NCBI GenBank assembly: GCA_934249275.1
Contig: CAKQKT010000045.1
Coordinates: 1 to 14,509, forward strand
Length of the DNA: 14,509 bases
Origin: an uncultured Sutterella sp.
GTDB lineage: Bacteria > Pseudomonadota > Gammaproteobacteria > Burkholderiales > Burkholderiaceae_F
Direction: 5' to 3'
In this document: piece after piece, positions 1-6,417 of the stretch
Position numbering within the stretch: the stretch's first letter is position 1
Layout of the letters: each line of letters starts with the position of its first letter
The notes under the pieces: model-generated
Databases searched by the model: none
What the model saw: the letters and a program-made list of their open reading frames with translations, nothing else
What the model was told of the DNA's origin: nothing
Made by a program: the position numbers and the translations under genes

Positions 1-343
1 TGGTAGTCGTGTTCATGGGGTGTACCCGTATGGCGGGCTCCGATTATCCCATGGACACAAAATTTATGACAGTCTCTTTAGCACTCAAATCACCGTCACT
101 GGAAACTCACCATGCTCTCTGAGACTAAGTTGCAGGCGATTCGAAGGAATCTCGGCACCGATACACGAAAAGAGTGGCAGATTTGGACAGGTGACCACCG
201 CCAGCAAAGGTCTTCTACAGAAGAAGACCATTCTGACAAAAACCCGCACACCGACTCCAACAAAGCTTCTGTGCGTAGGTTTGCGCTACAGACAAACACG
301 CTTATACTAGAAGAATCAGGTTTAACTCACTCAAATTCACAAC
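1..343. other. AT-richer left edge with no recognised gene
   Basis: This stretch is visibly richer in A and T than most of the window. One plus-strand frame is open from the window edge to the TAG at 308-310, but its translation has no motif I recognise, no convincing ribosome binding site at its internal ATG (20), and a composition like random translation. A short inverted repeat, GGGT-GT-ACCC, lies at 18-27. It could be the tail of an upstream gene, a degraded gene or plain intergenic sequence leading into the toxin-antitoxin pair. Confidence 0.4.
281..308 (+). promoter_or_regulatory. Possible sigma-70-like promoter of the toxin-antitoxin pair
   Basis: A good -10 hexamer, TATACT (303-308), lies 35 bases before the toxin ATG. 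A weak -35, TTGCGC (281-286), matches the consensus in its first three bases, with a 16-base spacer. The assignment rests on position and the -10 element only. Confidence 0.35.
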
Positions 344-652
344 ATGAATCTAAGAACACCTGACCTGTACAGAACCGAACGTTTCAACCGTTGGTTTGAC
401 TCTCTAAAAGACCACGTCGCAAAGATGGCCATTAGAACCCGACTTACGAGAATTGCGTCAGGAAATTTTGGAGATTGCAAGAAGATAGGAAACATATCTG
501 AAGCAAGAATCAATGTCGGCCCAGGCTATCGTATTTACTTCACAATAAAAGGTCGACAGGTCATCTTGCTTCTTGCCGGCGGCACAAAGAGCACTCAGTC
601 CGAAGACATCAAATTGGCCCAATCGCTAGCCAAAATGGATATCGAACTTTAA
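344..652 (+). CDS. RelE/ParE-superfamily toxin (addiction module killer protein type)
   Basis: This 102-residue protein resembles the 'putative addiction module killer protein' branch of the RelE/HigB superfamily, whose studied relatives are mostly translation-dependent mRNA interferases. Visible family features are the N-terminal RTERFNRWFDSLKD helix (11-24), a basic helix with RTRLTRIASGNFGDCKK, the core strand GPGYRIYF, then VILLLAGGTKSTQ and a final helix DIKLAQSLAK. The length is normal for the family. The start ATG has no clear Shine-Dalgarno sequence, but the N-terminal match supports it. It is followed after 10 bases by its presumed antitoxin, and toxin-first order is usual for this branch. 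Codon use differs from the neighbours: five AGA and three ATA codons in 102, which hints at horizontal acquisition. Family assignment is strong; the exact target is unknown. Confidence 0.85.
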   Translation: MNLRTPDLYRTERFNRWFDSLKDHVAKMAIRTRLTRIASGNFGDCKKIGNISEARINVGPGYRIYFTIKGRQVILLLAGGTKSTQSEDIKLAQSLAKMDIEL

Positions 653-662
653 GGATCGAATC

Positions 663-911
663 ATGGAAAAACTCAAGATCAAGCCCTTCAATCCTGTCGA
701 AGGAATGACGGATGAAGAGATCATTGAATATCTAGCAGATTGCCTGTTAGATAGTGAAGAAACTTCCGCACGAGCGGTTGAATTCGTCTGCTTTGAACGA
801 GGCATGACACAAGCAATGAAGCTTCAGATGAAGGGAGCTGTACGTGCAATAGCCATGGTTAAAGCCAGTAGTGCGCATTCCAGCAAGCACCACTTATCGC
901 CTGCCATCTAA
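663..911 (+). CDS. Antitoxin of the addiction-module antidote family, apparently lacking its helix-turn-helix
   Basis: This 82-residue protein lies 10 bases after the toxin stop, with a clear AAGGA ribosome site at 651-655 overlapping that stop. Its N-terminus (EKLKIKPFNPVEG, then DEEIIEYLADCLLD, residues 2-31) matches the start of antidote proteins normally paired with this toxin type, and RGMTQ (46-50) matches the segment that leads into the family's Xre-like helix-turn-helix. After that point the sequence departs: the usual segment with GLSRESLYKAL and its following helix is absent, and the tail (51-82) is rich in K, A, S and H. I looked in the two other forward frames for the missing domain and found only early stops. 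So it is either a degenerate antitoxin or a divergent one that neutralises the toxin without binding DNA. It probably forms an operon with the toxin. Confidence 0.7.
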   Translation: MEKLKIKPFNPVEGMTDEEIIEYLADCLLDSEETSARAVEFVCFERGMTQAMKLQMKGAVRAIAMVKASSAHSSKHHLSPAI

Positions 912-930
912 TCACAAACGAGAGCTTAAT

Positions 931-975
931 TCAAAAAACTGCGCCCGCCGATCCTGAGGATTGACGGGCGCTCGT
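931..975 (-). terminator. Intrinsic terminator of the amino-acid-binding protein gene (possibly bidirectional)
   Basis: GCGCCCG (941-947) pairs with CGGGCGC (965-971), with a partly self-complementary loop. Read on the minus strand, the hairpin is followed by a run of six T (plus-strand A run 933-938), as expected for the gene ending at 1002. On the plus strand it is followed by TCGTTTCTT, so it may also stop transcripts from the toxin-antitoxin pair. Confidence 0.8.
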
Positions 976-1001
976 TTCTTCAATGCGTTCGCCAGACGAT
1001 A

Positions 1002-1751
1002 TTACTTCTTGCCGCCGAACCACTTGTTGTAAATCTTGTCATACGTGCCGTCGGCGCGGATTTCGTCCAGCGCCTTGTCGAGCCTGGCGCGAAGCTTGTC
1101 ATTGCCCTTCTGGATGGCAAAGCCGTAGTTCTCGGCGCTCAGCACGCCCGGCACTTCGCGAAGCTTGAGGTTCGCAGAGGCCTTCTGGGTCAGGAAGTAT
1201 TCGTTGACGGGCTTGTCGTTCACGATGGCCGAGCAGCCCTTGTTATTCAACTCAATGAAGGCTTCGCCTGCGGAATTGAACGTGCGGACCTTGGCGCCCT
1301 TGATCTTCGACATGTAGAGAGAGCCCGAAGAGCCGATTTCGGCGCAGAGCACCTTGTTTTCAAGATCCTTGACGCCCTTGATGGAGGCGTCGTCCTTTCG
1401 GGCCATGATGGAGAGGCCGGACTCGTAGTAGGGCTTCGTGAAGTCGACCTTGGCGGCGCGTTCGGGCGTAATCGTGAGTGCGGAGACCGCCACGTCGATG
1501 GAGCCCGACATCAGGGCGGGAATCAGGCCGTCGAGGCCCATGGAGAGAATCTGAGGCTCAAAGCCGGCGCGCTTTGCAACCTCGTCAATGAGGTCGATGT
1601 CAAAGCCGACATACTTGCCGGAGTTGGAGTCGAGAAATTCGAAAGGCGGGTAAACCGTTTCGCTGCCGACGCGAAGAGTTTCTGCGCCGGCTTGAGAGCC
1701 GACAAACATAACGGCGAGCGCGGCCGTTGCGACGAGCTTCTTGATGAACAT
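1002..1751 (-). CDS. Periplasmic amino-acid-binding protein of an ABC transporter (SBP_bac_3 family)
   Basis: This 249-residue protein is an extracellular solute-binding protein, family 3, which captures polar amino acids in the periplasm for an ABC importer. The signal peptide spans residues 1-23 (MFIKK, hydrophobic core, cleavage after AGA) and has no lipobox, so the mature protein should be soluble. YPPFEF (34-39) and the family signature GFDIDLIDEVAKRA (49-62) are intact, as is SALTITPERAAKVDFTKPYY (90-109), which lines the ligand pocket. I chose the ATG at 1751 because AAGGAA lies 8 bases upstream and the signal peptide starts there; the frame stays open further upstream but without either. 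Specificity (glutamine, cystine, other) cannot be read from sequence. No permease or ATPase gene lies beside it in the window and a terminator follows directly, so it appears to be transcribed alone. Confidence 0.92.
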   Translation of the reverse strand: MFIKKLVATAALAVMFVGSQAGAETLRVGSETVYPPFEFLDSNSGKYVGFDIDLIDEVAKRAGFEPQILSMGLDGLIPALMSGSIDVAVSALTITPERAAKVDFTKPYYESGLSIMARKDDASIKGVKDLENKVLCAEIGSSGSLYMSKIKGAKVRTFNSAGEAFIELNNKGCSAIVNDKPVNEYFLTQKASANLKLREVPGVLSAENYGFAIQKGNDKLRARLDKALDEIRADGTYDKIYNKWFGGKK

Positions 1752-2055
1752 ACCGAAGGTTCCTTTTCCTATGTTGTACTGGATTGTTCCGGTGTTTCCT
1801 AATTGTGTGTCCCAGCTCCCGCCGGGCGCTTCAAGCGGCATTGCACCGCTCGACTCATGCAGTGTATCCGCGCCAAACAAGCTTGTGATCGAACTAGGCG
1901 ATCGGGCCTAGGCGATTGTCCTCACAAGACTGTCTTCCGATCAAAGCTTCTCCTCAATACTGCTCGGATTCTTCCAACACTGATAGCCGCCGGCTTGGCG
2001 AACGACATCGGTCGAGGCGTAACATATCTGCACAACAAACCTTCTTTCATCGGCC
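1752..2055. other. Divergent intergenic region between binding protein and carbonic anhydrase
   Basis: These 304 bases separate two divergent genes and should hold both promoters. I could not pick a convincing -35/-10 pair for either one. The only clear structure is a tandem nonamer repeat at 1894-1916. No RNA gene or conserved small ORF was recognised. Confidence 0.5.
1894..1916. repeat. Tandem CTAGGCGAT repeat, possible operator
   Basis: Two exact copies of CTAGGCGAT (1894-1902 and 1908-1916) lie 14 bases apart start to start in the divergent promoter region, and the second is part of the palindrome CCTAGG. No regulator is assigned. It may be an operator or chance. Confidence 0.35.
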
Positions 2056-2568
2056 ATGCAGAACTTTCACGAACTCATCCAGGGATTTCACAATTTCAAG
2101 GAAGACTACTTCCTTCGCGAACGCGAATTCTTCTCCGGCCTCGCGCACGGCCAGAGTCCCAAGACACTTGTCGTCGCCTGCTGCGACTCCCGCGTCGATC
2201 CGGCCATTCTGATGGGCTGCCGCCCGGGCGACCTCTTCGTCGCGCGCAGCATTGCGGCCATCATTCCGGACGTTGAAAAGGCGGGCGAGCACGACGCCGT
2301 CGTTTCGGCGGTCGAATATGCCGTGAAGCACCTCGACGTGCGCAACATCATCGTCATGGGCCATTCCAACTGCGGCGGCATTCGCGGCCTTCTCCATCCC
2401 GAACTCGTCTCGAAGGAGCTGTACATCTCCCGCTGGCTCTGCCTGGCACACCCTGTTCTCGACGAGCTCGAGCACGAGGATCCCAACGAGCCCTCTGACG
2501 TGCGCGCCCGCCGCTGCGAGGAAGGCACCGTGCTGCAGTCAATCGACAGCCTGCTCTCCTACGACTAG
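2056..2568 (+). CDS. Beta-class carbonic anhydrase, truncated by an in-frame amber stop
   Basis: This reading frame encodes 170 residues of a beta-carbonic anhydrase, the zinc enzyme that interconverts CO2 and bicarbonate in the cytoplasm. The active-site set is complete: C42, D44 and R46 in ACCDSRVDP, and H103 and C106 in MGHSNCGG, giving the Cys-His-Cys zinc ligands and the Asp-Arg pair. VARSIAAIIP (62-71) is also typical. The frame stops at TAG (2566-2568) just where family members continue, and the same frame then carries the expected C-terminus to TGA at 2695-2697. Read through, the product would be about 213 residues, the usual family length. The missing part contributes the last core strand and C-terminal helix, so the truncated enzyme is probably unstable unless the codon is suppressed. 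The ATG has no strong ribosome site. Sequencing error remains possible. Confidence 0.85.
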   Translation: MQNFHELIQGFHNFKEDYFLREREFFSGLAHGQSPKTLVVACCDSRVDPAILMGCRPGDLFVARSIAAIIPDVEKAGEHDAVVSAVEYAVKHLDVRNIIVMGHSNCGGIRGLLHPELVSKELYISRWLCLAHPVLDELEHEDPNEPSDVRARRCEEGTVLQSIDSLLSYD

Positions 2569-2697
2569 GTGAAGGCACGCGTCGATGCCGGCACGCTCGC
2601 GCTTCATGCCCTTTACTACGACCTTGCCACAGGCTCCATGTACGTCTGGAATGCCGTGACCGAGGACTTCGAGGCGACGAAGCTCTCCGAGCTTTGA
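2569..2697 (+). pseudogene. Detached C-terminus of the beta-carbonic anhydrase
   Basis: In the same frame as the upstream gene, directly after its amber codon, 42 codons encode VKARVDAGTLALHALYYDL, then ATGSMYVWNA and an acidic end, closed by TGA at 2695-2697. This matches the last strand and tail of beta-carbonic anhydrases (the family pattern is V-x-x-R-V-x-x-G-x-L-x-L-H-x-x-Y-x-D). No frameshift separates the two parts; only the TAG does. There is no ribosome site or good start codon for separate translation. Confidence 0.8.
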
Positions 2698-2719
2698 GCG
2701 TTCTGTAAAGAACGCTCAA
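2694..2719 (+). terminator. Perfect 10-bp hairpin overlapping the carbonic anhydrase stop
   Basis: TTGAGCGTTC (2694-2703) pairs perfectly with GAACGCTCAA (2710-2719) around the loop TGTAAA. The hairpin includes the final TGA codon of the interrupted gene. No T run follows on either strand, so it is either a weak terminator or an mRNA 3'-end stabiliser rather than a standard intrinsic terminator. Confidence 0.45.
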
Positions 2720-2888
2720 CAAATGCAACAGGACTGTTTTCGACACGCTTTTGAGACAAAAGATCAATCCCGGTCCGTATTTCTTGCGTATTCTGAACGA
2801 GTCAGTCGATGCATCCGCCTCACACGAGAAGCAGCCGTCGACCGAACCTGTTTCCAAACATTCACAGTCCTCAGGAGTTCATTCCAAA

Positions 2889-3464
2889 ATGATGAAGCCC
2901 GTTGATCTTGACCGCGCCTACCGCATCTTCAACATCGGCGCGACCACGCTCGTGAGCGCCGCGCACGAAGGCAAGGAAGACGTGATGGCGGCCGCCTGGG
3001 CCTCCGCCCTTGACCTTTCGCCTGCAAAGGCCACCGTCGTCATCGACAAGAGCCACTACACGCGCCCGCTCATTGAAAAGAGCGGCTACTTTGCGCTCAT
3101 GATCCCGACCGCATCCATTGCGCCCGTCGTGATGAAGCTCGGCTCGGTGAGCAAGAACGACAATGCCCTCAAGCTTGAGGAAAGCGGCGCCAAGCTCGTG
3201 AAGATGCCCGGCTTCGACATGCCGATGGTCGAAGGCTGCGCCGCATGGGTGGTCTTCAAGGTCGTGCCCGAACCCCACAATCAGGAAGCCTACGACCTCT
3301 TCATCGGGGAGGCCGTCGCCGCCTGGGCCGACGACCGCGTCTACGCAAACGGCCGCTGGCTCTTCGAAAACGCTCCTGATGATCTTCGCAGCCTCCACTA
3401 CGTGGCGGGCGGCCACTTCTACAAGATCGGCGACGCGCTCGAAGTGCCGGGCTACGGCGACTGA
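2889..3464 (+). CDS. Flavin reductase-like FMN-binding protein (flavoredoxin type)
   Basis: This 191-residue protein resembles flavin reductase-like/flavoredoxin proteins, which bind FMN in a split beta-barrel and pass electrons to or from other proteins or free flavins. Supporting segments are GATTLVSA (17-24), the FMN-site stretch AAAWASALDLSPAKATVVID (34-53), SHYTRPLIEKSGYFALMIP (55-73), a central GCAAWVVFKV strand (116-125) and LFIGEAVAAWAD (137-148). I chose ATG 2889 because AGGAG lies at 2873-2877 and family similarity begins there; the frame is open upstream, but that part looks like non-coding sequence. An adjacent ATG at 2892 is an alternative. The gene is monocistronic, with a strong terminator directly after it. 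The electron partner is unknown. Confidence 0.85.
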   Translation: MMKPVDLDRAYRIFNIGATTLVSAAHEGKEDVMAAAWASALDLSPAKATVVIDKSHYTRPLIEKSGYFALMIPTASIAPVVMKLGSVSKNDNALKLEESGAKLVKMPGFDMPMVEGCAAWVVFKVVPEPHNQEAYDLFIGEAVAAWADDRVYANGRWLFENAPDDLRSLHYVAGGHFYKIGDALEVPGYGD

Positions 3465-3484
3465 CGCCGGCCCCTCAACCTGCA

Positions 3485-3522
3485 AAAAGGGGACCGCCTT
3501 CCGGCGGTCCCCTTTTCTTTTT
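3485..3522. terminator. Strong bidirectional intrinsic terminator
   Basis: A 14-bp perfect stem (3485-3498 with 3503-3516) closes a TTCC loop and is followed by CTTTTT. On the other strand an A run before the stem gives a T run, so it serves both the flavin reductase gene and the convergent panF. Confidence 0.95.
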
Positions 3523-3543
3523 CAACTTATGCAGCTCTGCTCA

Positions 3544-5061
3544 TCAGTTCTTCTGCAGGCGCGGGAAGAACAAATCAATTGCCTTGGCAGGCGACGCAGG
3601 CGTCAGCTTCGAGCCAACGACGAAGAGAATCACTGCAACAACCATGCTGGGCGCAATGGCATGCCAGCCGCCAACCGAGATCTTGAGGATCGTGATGGCG
3701 AGATAGAAGGCAATGCTGCCCGCCACGGAGATCAGCGCACCGCCCGCAGTCGCGCCGCGCCAGAAGAGGCCGCCGATCAGAGGCATGAGGAAGGCAAGTT
3801 CAAGACCGCCGAACGCAAACATGTTGATCCAGGCAATGACGTCGAGCGGCTCAAGCGCCAGAATGAGCGCCAAAACGCCGAGAGCGCCCGTCATCAGGCG
3901 GGTCGTCATGCGAAGCTTGGCCTCGTTGCAGCCGGCTTCGGGGCAATGGAAGAGCACCAGGTCCTTCATGATCGCGGAAGCGGCTGCGAGAAGCAGCGAG
4001 CTCACGGTCGACATCGTGGCGGCAAGCGGTCCGATGAGGGTCACGCCCGCCGTTACGGGATCCATGTAGTGGGAAATGAGGTAAGGCATCACGGCGTCCG
4101 TCGTGCCGCCCATTTCGGAGAGCGGAACCTCAAGCATGCCGCGGGCGAAGACGCCCATCACGGTCATGCCGATCATCAGCGCGCCGCAGACGACGGTCGA
4201 GACGATCATGGCCTGATGAAGGTCGGAGGAACGGCGATAGCTCATGCAGCGCACGGCCGATTGCGGAAGGCCCAGCGTGCCGAAGCCCACGAGAACCCAG
4301 GCGGAAAGCAGCAGAGAGATGCCGAGCGCGCCGCCGGAGGTGGGCGAAAGCATCACGCCTTCGCTGCCCGGACCGCGGGGAGCCGCAGCGGCGACGTTTG
4401 CCATCACCTGTTCCATGCCGCCGCCGGTTTCAATAATGTTCCAGCCGAGCGCGCCCATGCCCACGAGCATCAGAATGGCGCAGGCGGTATCGGTCACGGC
4501 CACGGCGCGGAAGCCGCCCAGAGCGGTGTAGAGCACGGTCACGACGCCGAAGAGCACGAGGCCCGAGCCGTAGCTCACGCCGGCGGCCTTCGAGAAGATC
4601 TGTGCGCCGCCGATGAACTGGCCGACCATCATCGTCGTGAAGAAGACGAGCATGAGAACGGCGAGAAGTGCCGCGAGGATTCGGCCGCCGCTGCCGTTGC
4701 CATAGCGGGCGCGAATCATGTCAATGACGGTAAGAGAACCGGCCGCACGCGAGACGACGGCCATCTTCTTGCCGGCCACGCCCAGGATCAGAAAGCCCGC
4801 AATAATCTGCGGAGCGGCAAAGACCACCCAGCCCAGACCGAGATTCCAGGCCATGCCGGGACCCGAAACGAAGGAGGAGACGGAACCGTAGGTGGCGACG
4901 AGCGTCATGGCAAGCACGAAGCCCTTGAGGCTGCGGTCGCCGAGGAAGTATTCGCCTGCAAAGCGATTGCTGCGGCCGGCGCGTTCGGCCCAGACGGAGA
5001 GGCCGACGAGCATGATCAGGAAGACCGCGATCGGCAGAAGGATCAGGAAGCTGTTCGTCAC
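3544..5061 (-). CDS. panF: Sodium/pantothenate symporter PanF
   Basis: This 505-residue inner-membrane protein belongs to the sodium:solute symporter family and is predicted to import pantothenate (vitamin B5, the coenzyme A precursor) with Na+. The N-terminal helix is followed by the family segment AGEYFLGDRSLKGFVLAMTL, then SSFVSGPGMAW; the symporter motif region ALGGFRAVAVTDTA is clear, as is GFGTLGLPQSAVRCMSYR. About a dozen further hydrophobic segments are evident. The start is GTG at 5061, overlapping the upstream yhdT stop as GTGA, with GGAGG seven bases upstream. The yhdT-panF pairing is the known arrangement in proteobacteria and supports the pantothenate assignment over other symporter substrates. 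It is slightly longer than the E. coli protein (483 residues). It is probably co-transcribed with yhdT and ends at the shared terminator. Confidence 0.93.
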   Translation of the reverse strand: MTNSFLILLPIAVFLIMLVGLSVWAERAGRSNRFAGEYFLGDRSLKGFVLAMTLVATYGSVSSFVSGPGMAWNLGLGWVVFAAPQIIAGFLILGVAGKKMAVVSRAAGSLTVIDMIRARYGNGSGGRILAALLAVLMLVFFTTMMVGQFIGGAQIFSKAAGVSYGSGLVLFGVVTVLYTALGGFRAVAVTDTACAILMLVGMGALGWNIIETGGGMEQVMANVAAAAPRGPGSEGVMLSPTSGGALGISLLLSAWVLVGFGTLGLPQSAVRCMSYRRSSDLHQAMIVSTVVCGALMIGMTVMGVFARGMLEVPLSEMGGTTDAVMPYLISHYMDPVTAGVTLIGPLAATMSTVSSLLLAAASAIMKDLVLFHCPEAGCNEAKLRMTTRLMTGALGVLALILALEPLDVIAWINMFAFGGLELAFLMPLIGGLFWRGATAGGALISVAGSIAFYLAITILKISVGGWHAIAPSMVVAVILFVVGSKLTPASPAKAIDLFFPRLQKN

Positions 5062-5399
5062 GGCTGATCCTCCACGGGGCTCTTCTTGCCGGCATCCGTC
5101 GCATAGCCGCGGGCGGCTGCATCAAGATCGATGTCGGTGAAGCAGCGCTTGACGAGCACCCAGACAACGGCAACGCTCACGAAATAGCCGCCCACACAGG
5201 ACGCCATGAACCAGACAGGGATGGAAAGAATCGTGATGTCGGAATTCTGGAGAAGCTCAATGGCGGCCCAGAAATAGGCCATCGTAAAAACGGCCGCAAC
5301 AAGCGTTGCCGCGGCCTCGCGGTTCGACGCGCGCAGGGCGCGGTCATAAAGCGCGCGGCCGGACTGCGCTTCGCGTCCGGCCACGTTGTTGGTATTCAT
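5058..5399 (-). CDS. yhdT: YhdT family small membrane protein (DUF997)
   Basis: This 113-residue protein has two predicted membrane helices (about 30-49 and 58-84) joined by a short loop. The stretch from SNREAAATL through YFWAAIELL, PVWFMASCVGGYF and VVWVLVKRCFTDIDL is characteristic of the YhdT/DUF997 family, whose genes commonly precede panF. The role is not established; a small partner or assembly subunit of the symporter is a common guess. The ATG at 5399 follows a strong GGAGGT site nine bases upstream, and the end overlaps the panF GTG by four bases, implying translational coupling. The hydrophilic N- and C-terminal tails (1-25 and 90-113) are longer than the core needs and look poorly conserved. 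Confidence 0.88.
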   Translation of the reverse strand: MNTNNVAGREAQSGRALYDRALRASNREAAATLVAAVFTMAYFWAAIELLQNSDITILSIPVWFMASCVGGYFVSVAVVWVLVKRCFTDIDLDAAARGYATDAGKKSPVEDQP

Positions 5400-5415
5400 T
5401 GAATAATTACCTCCG

Positions 5416-5465
5416 GCCTTCGTCTATGAGGACGACAAAGGCTTATTTGGCGTCTTTGCGCCTTT
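5416..5465 (-). promoter_or_regulatory. Structured leader of yhdT-panF with two mutually exclusive hairpins
   Basis: Read on the minus strand, AAAGGC (plus 5460-5465) can pair with GCCTTT (5437-5442). The same GCCTTT, extended to GCCTTTGTC (5434-5442), can instead pair over nine positions (one G-U) with GACGAAGGC (5416-5424), which ends one base before the GGAGGT ribosome site. A small GGCG/CGCC hairpin (5449-5452, 5459-5462) lies within the first option. This geometry suits translational attenuation, but no known riboswitch class was recognised. Confidence 0.4.
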
Positions 5466-5489
5466 CGTGAGAGCTCCGCCCGCTTGATT

Positions 5490-5519
5490 ATTATGTACGG
5501 TTGATCGGAGCGAGTTCAA
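5490..5519 (-). promoter_or_regulatory. Possible promoter of yhdT-panF
   Basis: On the minus strand TTGAAC (plus 5514-5519) and CATAAT (plus 5490-5495) are 18 bases apart, a fair sigma-70-like match. The element sits at the 3' end of the glycosylase gene, so yhdT-panF could have its own start as well as read-through from the tsaB operon, since no terminator is seen between them. Confidence 0.45.
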
Positions 5520-6417
5520 TGCCCGCTTCACGGATCAGGCGCCTGAAGAGCACCATGTCCTCCCAAGCCTTTGCCTTTTGGTCGAGGGAGCGAAGCAGAA
5601 ACGACGGATGATAGCAGACAACCGCCTTGATAGCTAAATCACCGATTGTGATGTCATGAATGCGGCCACGCTGGCTGCCGATCGTTGAATCGGCTCCAAG
5701 GCCGAGCAGCGTCTGCATTGCGAAGCGGCCCATGATGAGAAGCACGTCGGGTCGCACAAGCTGGAGCTGGCGGCGAAGATACGTTGCGCAGCAGGAAACT
5801 TCCGCCGGCGCCGGATTTCGGTTTCCCGGCGGGCGGCACTTGAGGACATTCATGATGGCAATGTCGCGGCGGCGCTCGATGCCGATGCTCTCGAGCATCT
5901 GCGTGAGAAGCTGGCCGGACTTGCCGACGAAGGGAATGCCCTGCAGGTCTTCCTCGCTGCCGGGGGCTTCGCCCACAAGAGCGATGCGAACGCCCGGACC
6001 GCCTTCGGCGAAGACGACGTGCTGGCGGCTCTTCGCCATCGAGCAGCAGGTGCAGGACTTGGCAAGGCCCTCAAGCGTCGCCCAGTCGGCCTTTTCACAG
6101 GCTGCGACGACTTCGGGCGGGAGCGCGAGCGCAGGCCCCTGCGGCGCAGCGGCGATCGGCTCGGCAATGGAAGGAGCGGCAGGTGCAGGACGAGCCGGTG
6201 CGGGACGCGGAGAAAGCGACGGCGGGAGTCCCGGCGAGGGAACGGATGCGGGACGAGGAGCGACGGCGGGCGCTGCGGGACGAACGGCGGGCGCAGGCTG
6301 CTTCAATTCGGCGCGAAGCGCGGTTTCGGCAAGCGTCACGTCCTCGGTCTCGCGCAGAATCCACTGCGGACCGATCTCGAGGGCATCCCACATCAGGCTG
6401 TCGGCGGCGCTCAGCAT
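5491..6417 (-). CDS. Uracil-DNA glycosylase, family 4 (Fe-S)
   Basis: This 308-residue protein is a family 4 uracil-DNA glycosylase, which removes uracil from DNA as the first step of base-excision repair. The iron-sulfur cluster cysteines are visible as C122-x-x-C125, C194 (in NVLKCRPPGNRNP) and C210. Motif 1 is GEAPGSEED (149-157), and motif 2 is HPSFLLR (270-276). The catalytic half begins near residue 105. Before it lies a Pro/Ala-rich segment (about 40-97), probably a flexible linker, after a short N-terminal part with DALEIGPQWILR (11-22) that is often found in this group. The ATG at 6417 overlaps the rimI stop by seven bases and has GGAGGTGA just upstream. It is the last gene of the tsaB-rimI-udg operon, an order I know from other proteobacteria. 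Confidence 0.92.
   Translation of the reverse strand: MLSAADSLMWDALEIGPQWILRETEDVTLAETALRAELKQPAPAVRPAAPAVAPRPASVPSPGLPPSLSPRPAPARPAPAAPSIAEPIAAAPQGPALALPPEVVAACEKADWATLEGLAKSCTCCSMAKSRQHVVFAEGGPGVRIALVGEAPGSEEDLQGIPFVGKSGQLLTQMLESIGIERRRDIAIMNVLKCRPPGNRNPAPAEVSCCATYLRRQLQLVRPDVLLIMGRFAMQTLLGLGADSTIGSQRGRIHDITIGDLAIKAVVCYHPSFLLRSLDQKAKAWEDMVLFRRLIREAGIELAPINRT

Noticed and set aside
1..310. Open plus-strand frame from the window edge
   Set aside because: No domain, no start signal and random-looking composition; kept only as an unassigned region.
1752..1880. Longer start for the amino-acid-binding protein
   Set aside because: It would bury the signal peptide 43 residues inside; AAGGAA and the signal sequence both fit the ATG at 1751.
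2751..2888. Upstream extension of the flavin reductase
   Set aside because: The 46 extra residues show no family similarity, and a ribosome site (AGGAG, 2873-2877) precedes ATG 2889.
3379..5067. A 562-codon open frame on the plus strand across panF
   Set aside because: It is antisense to panF, which is clearly a symporter gene. Its translation is rich in His, Arg, Glu and Ala, typical of the reverse strand of a GC-rich membrane-protein gene, and matches nothing.
6121..6300. Low-complexity Pro/Ala stretch inside the glycosylase as a sign of frameshift
   Set aside because: Both flanking parts are in the same frame and family-like, so it is better read as a flexible linker.
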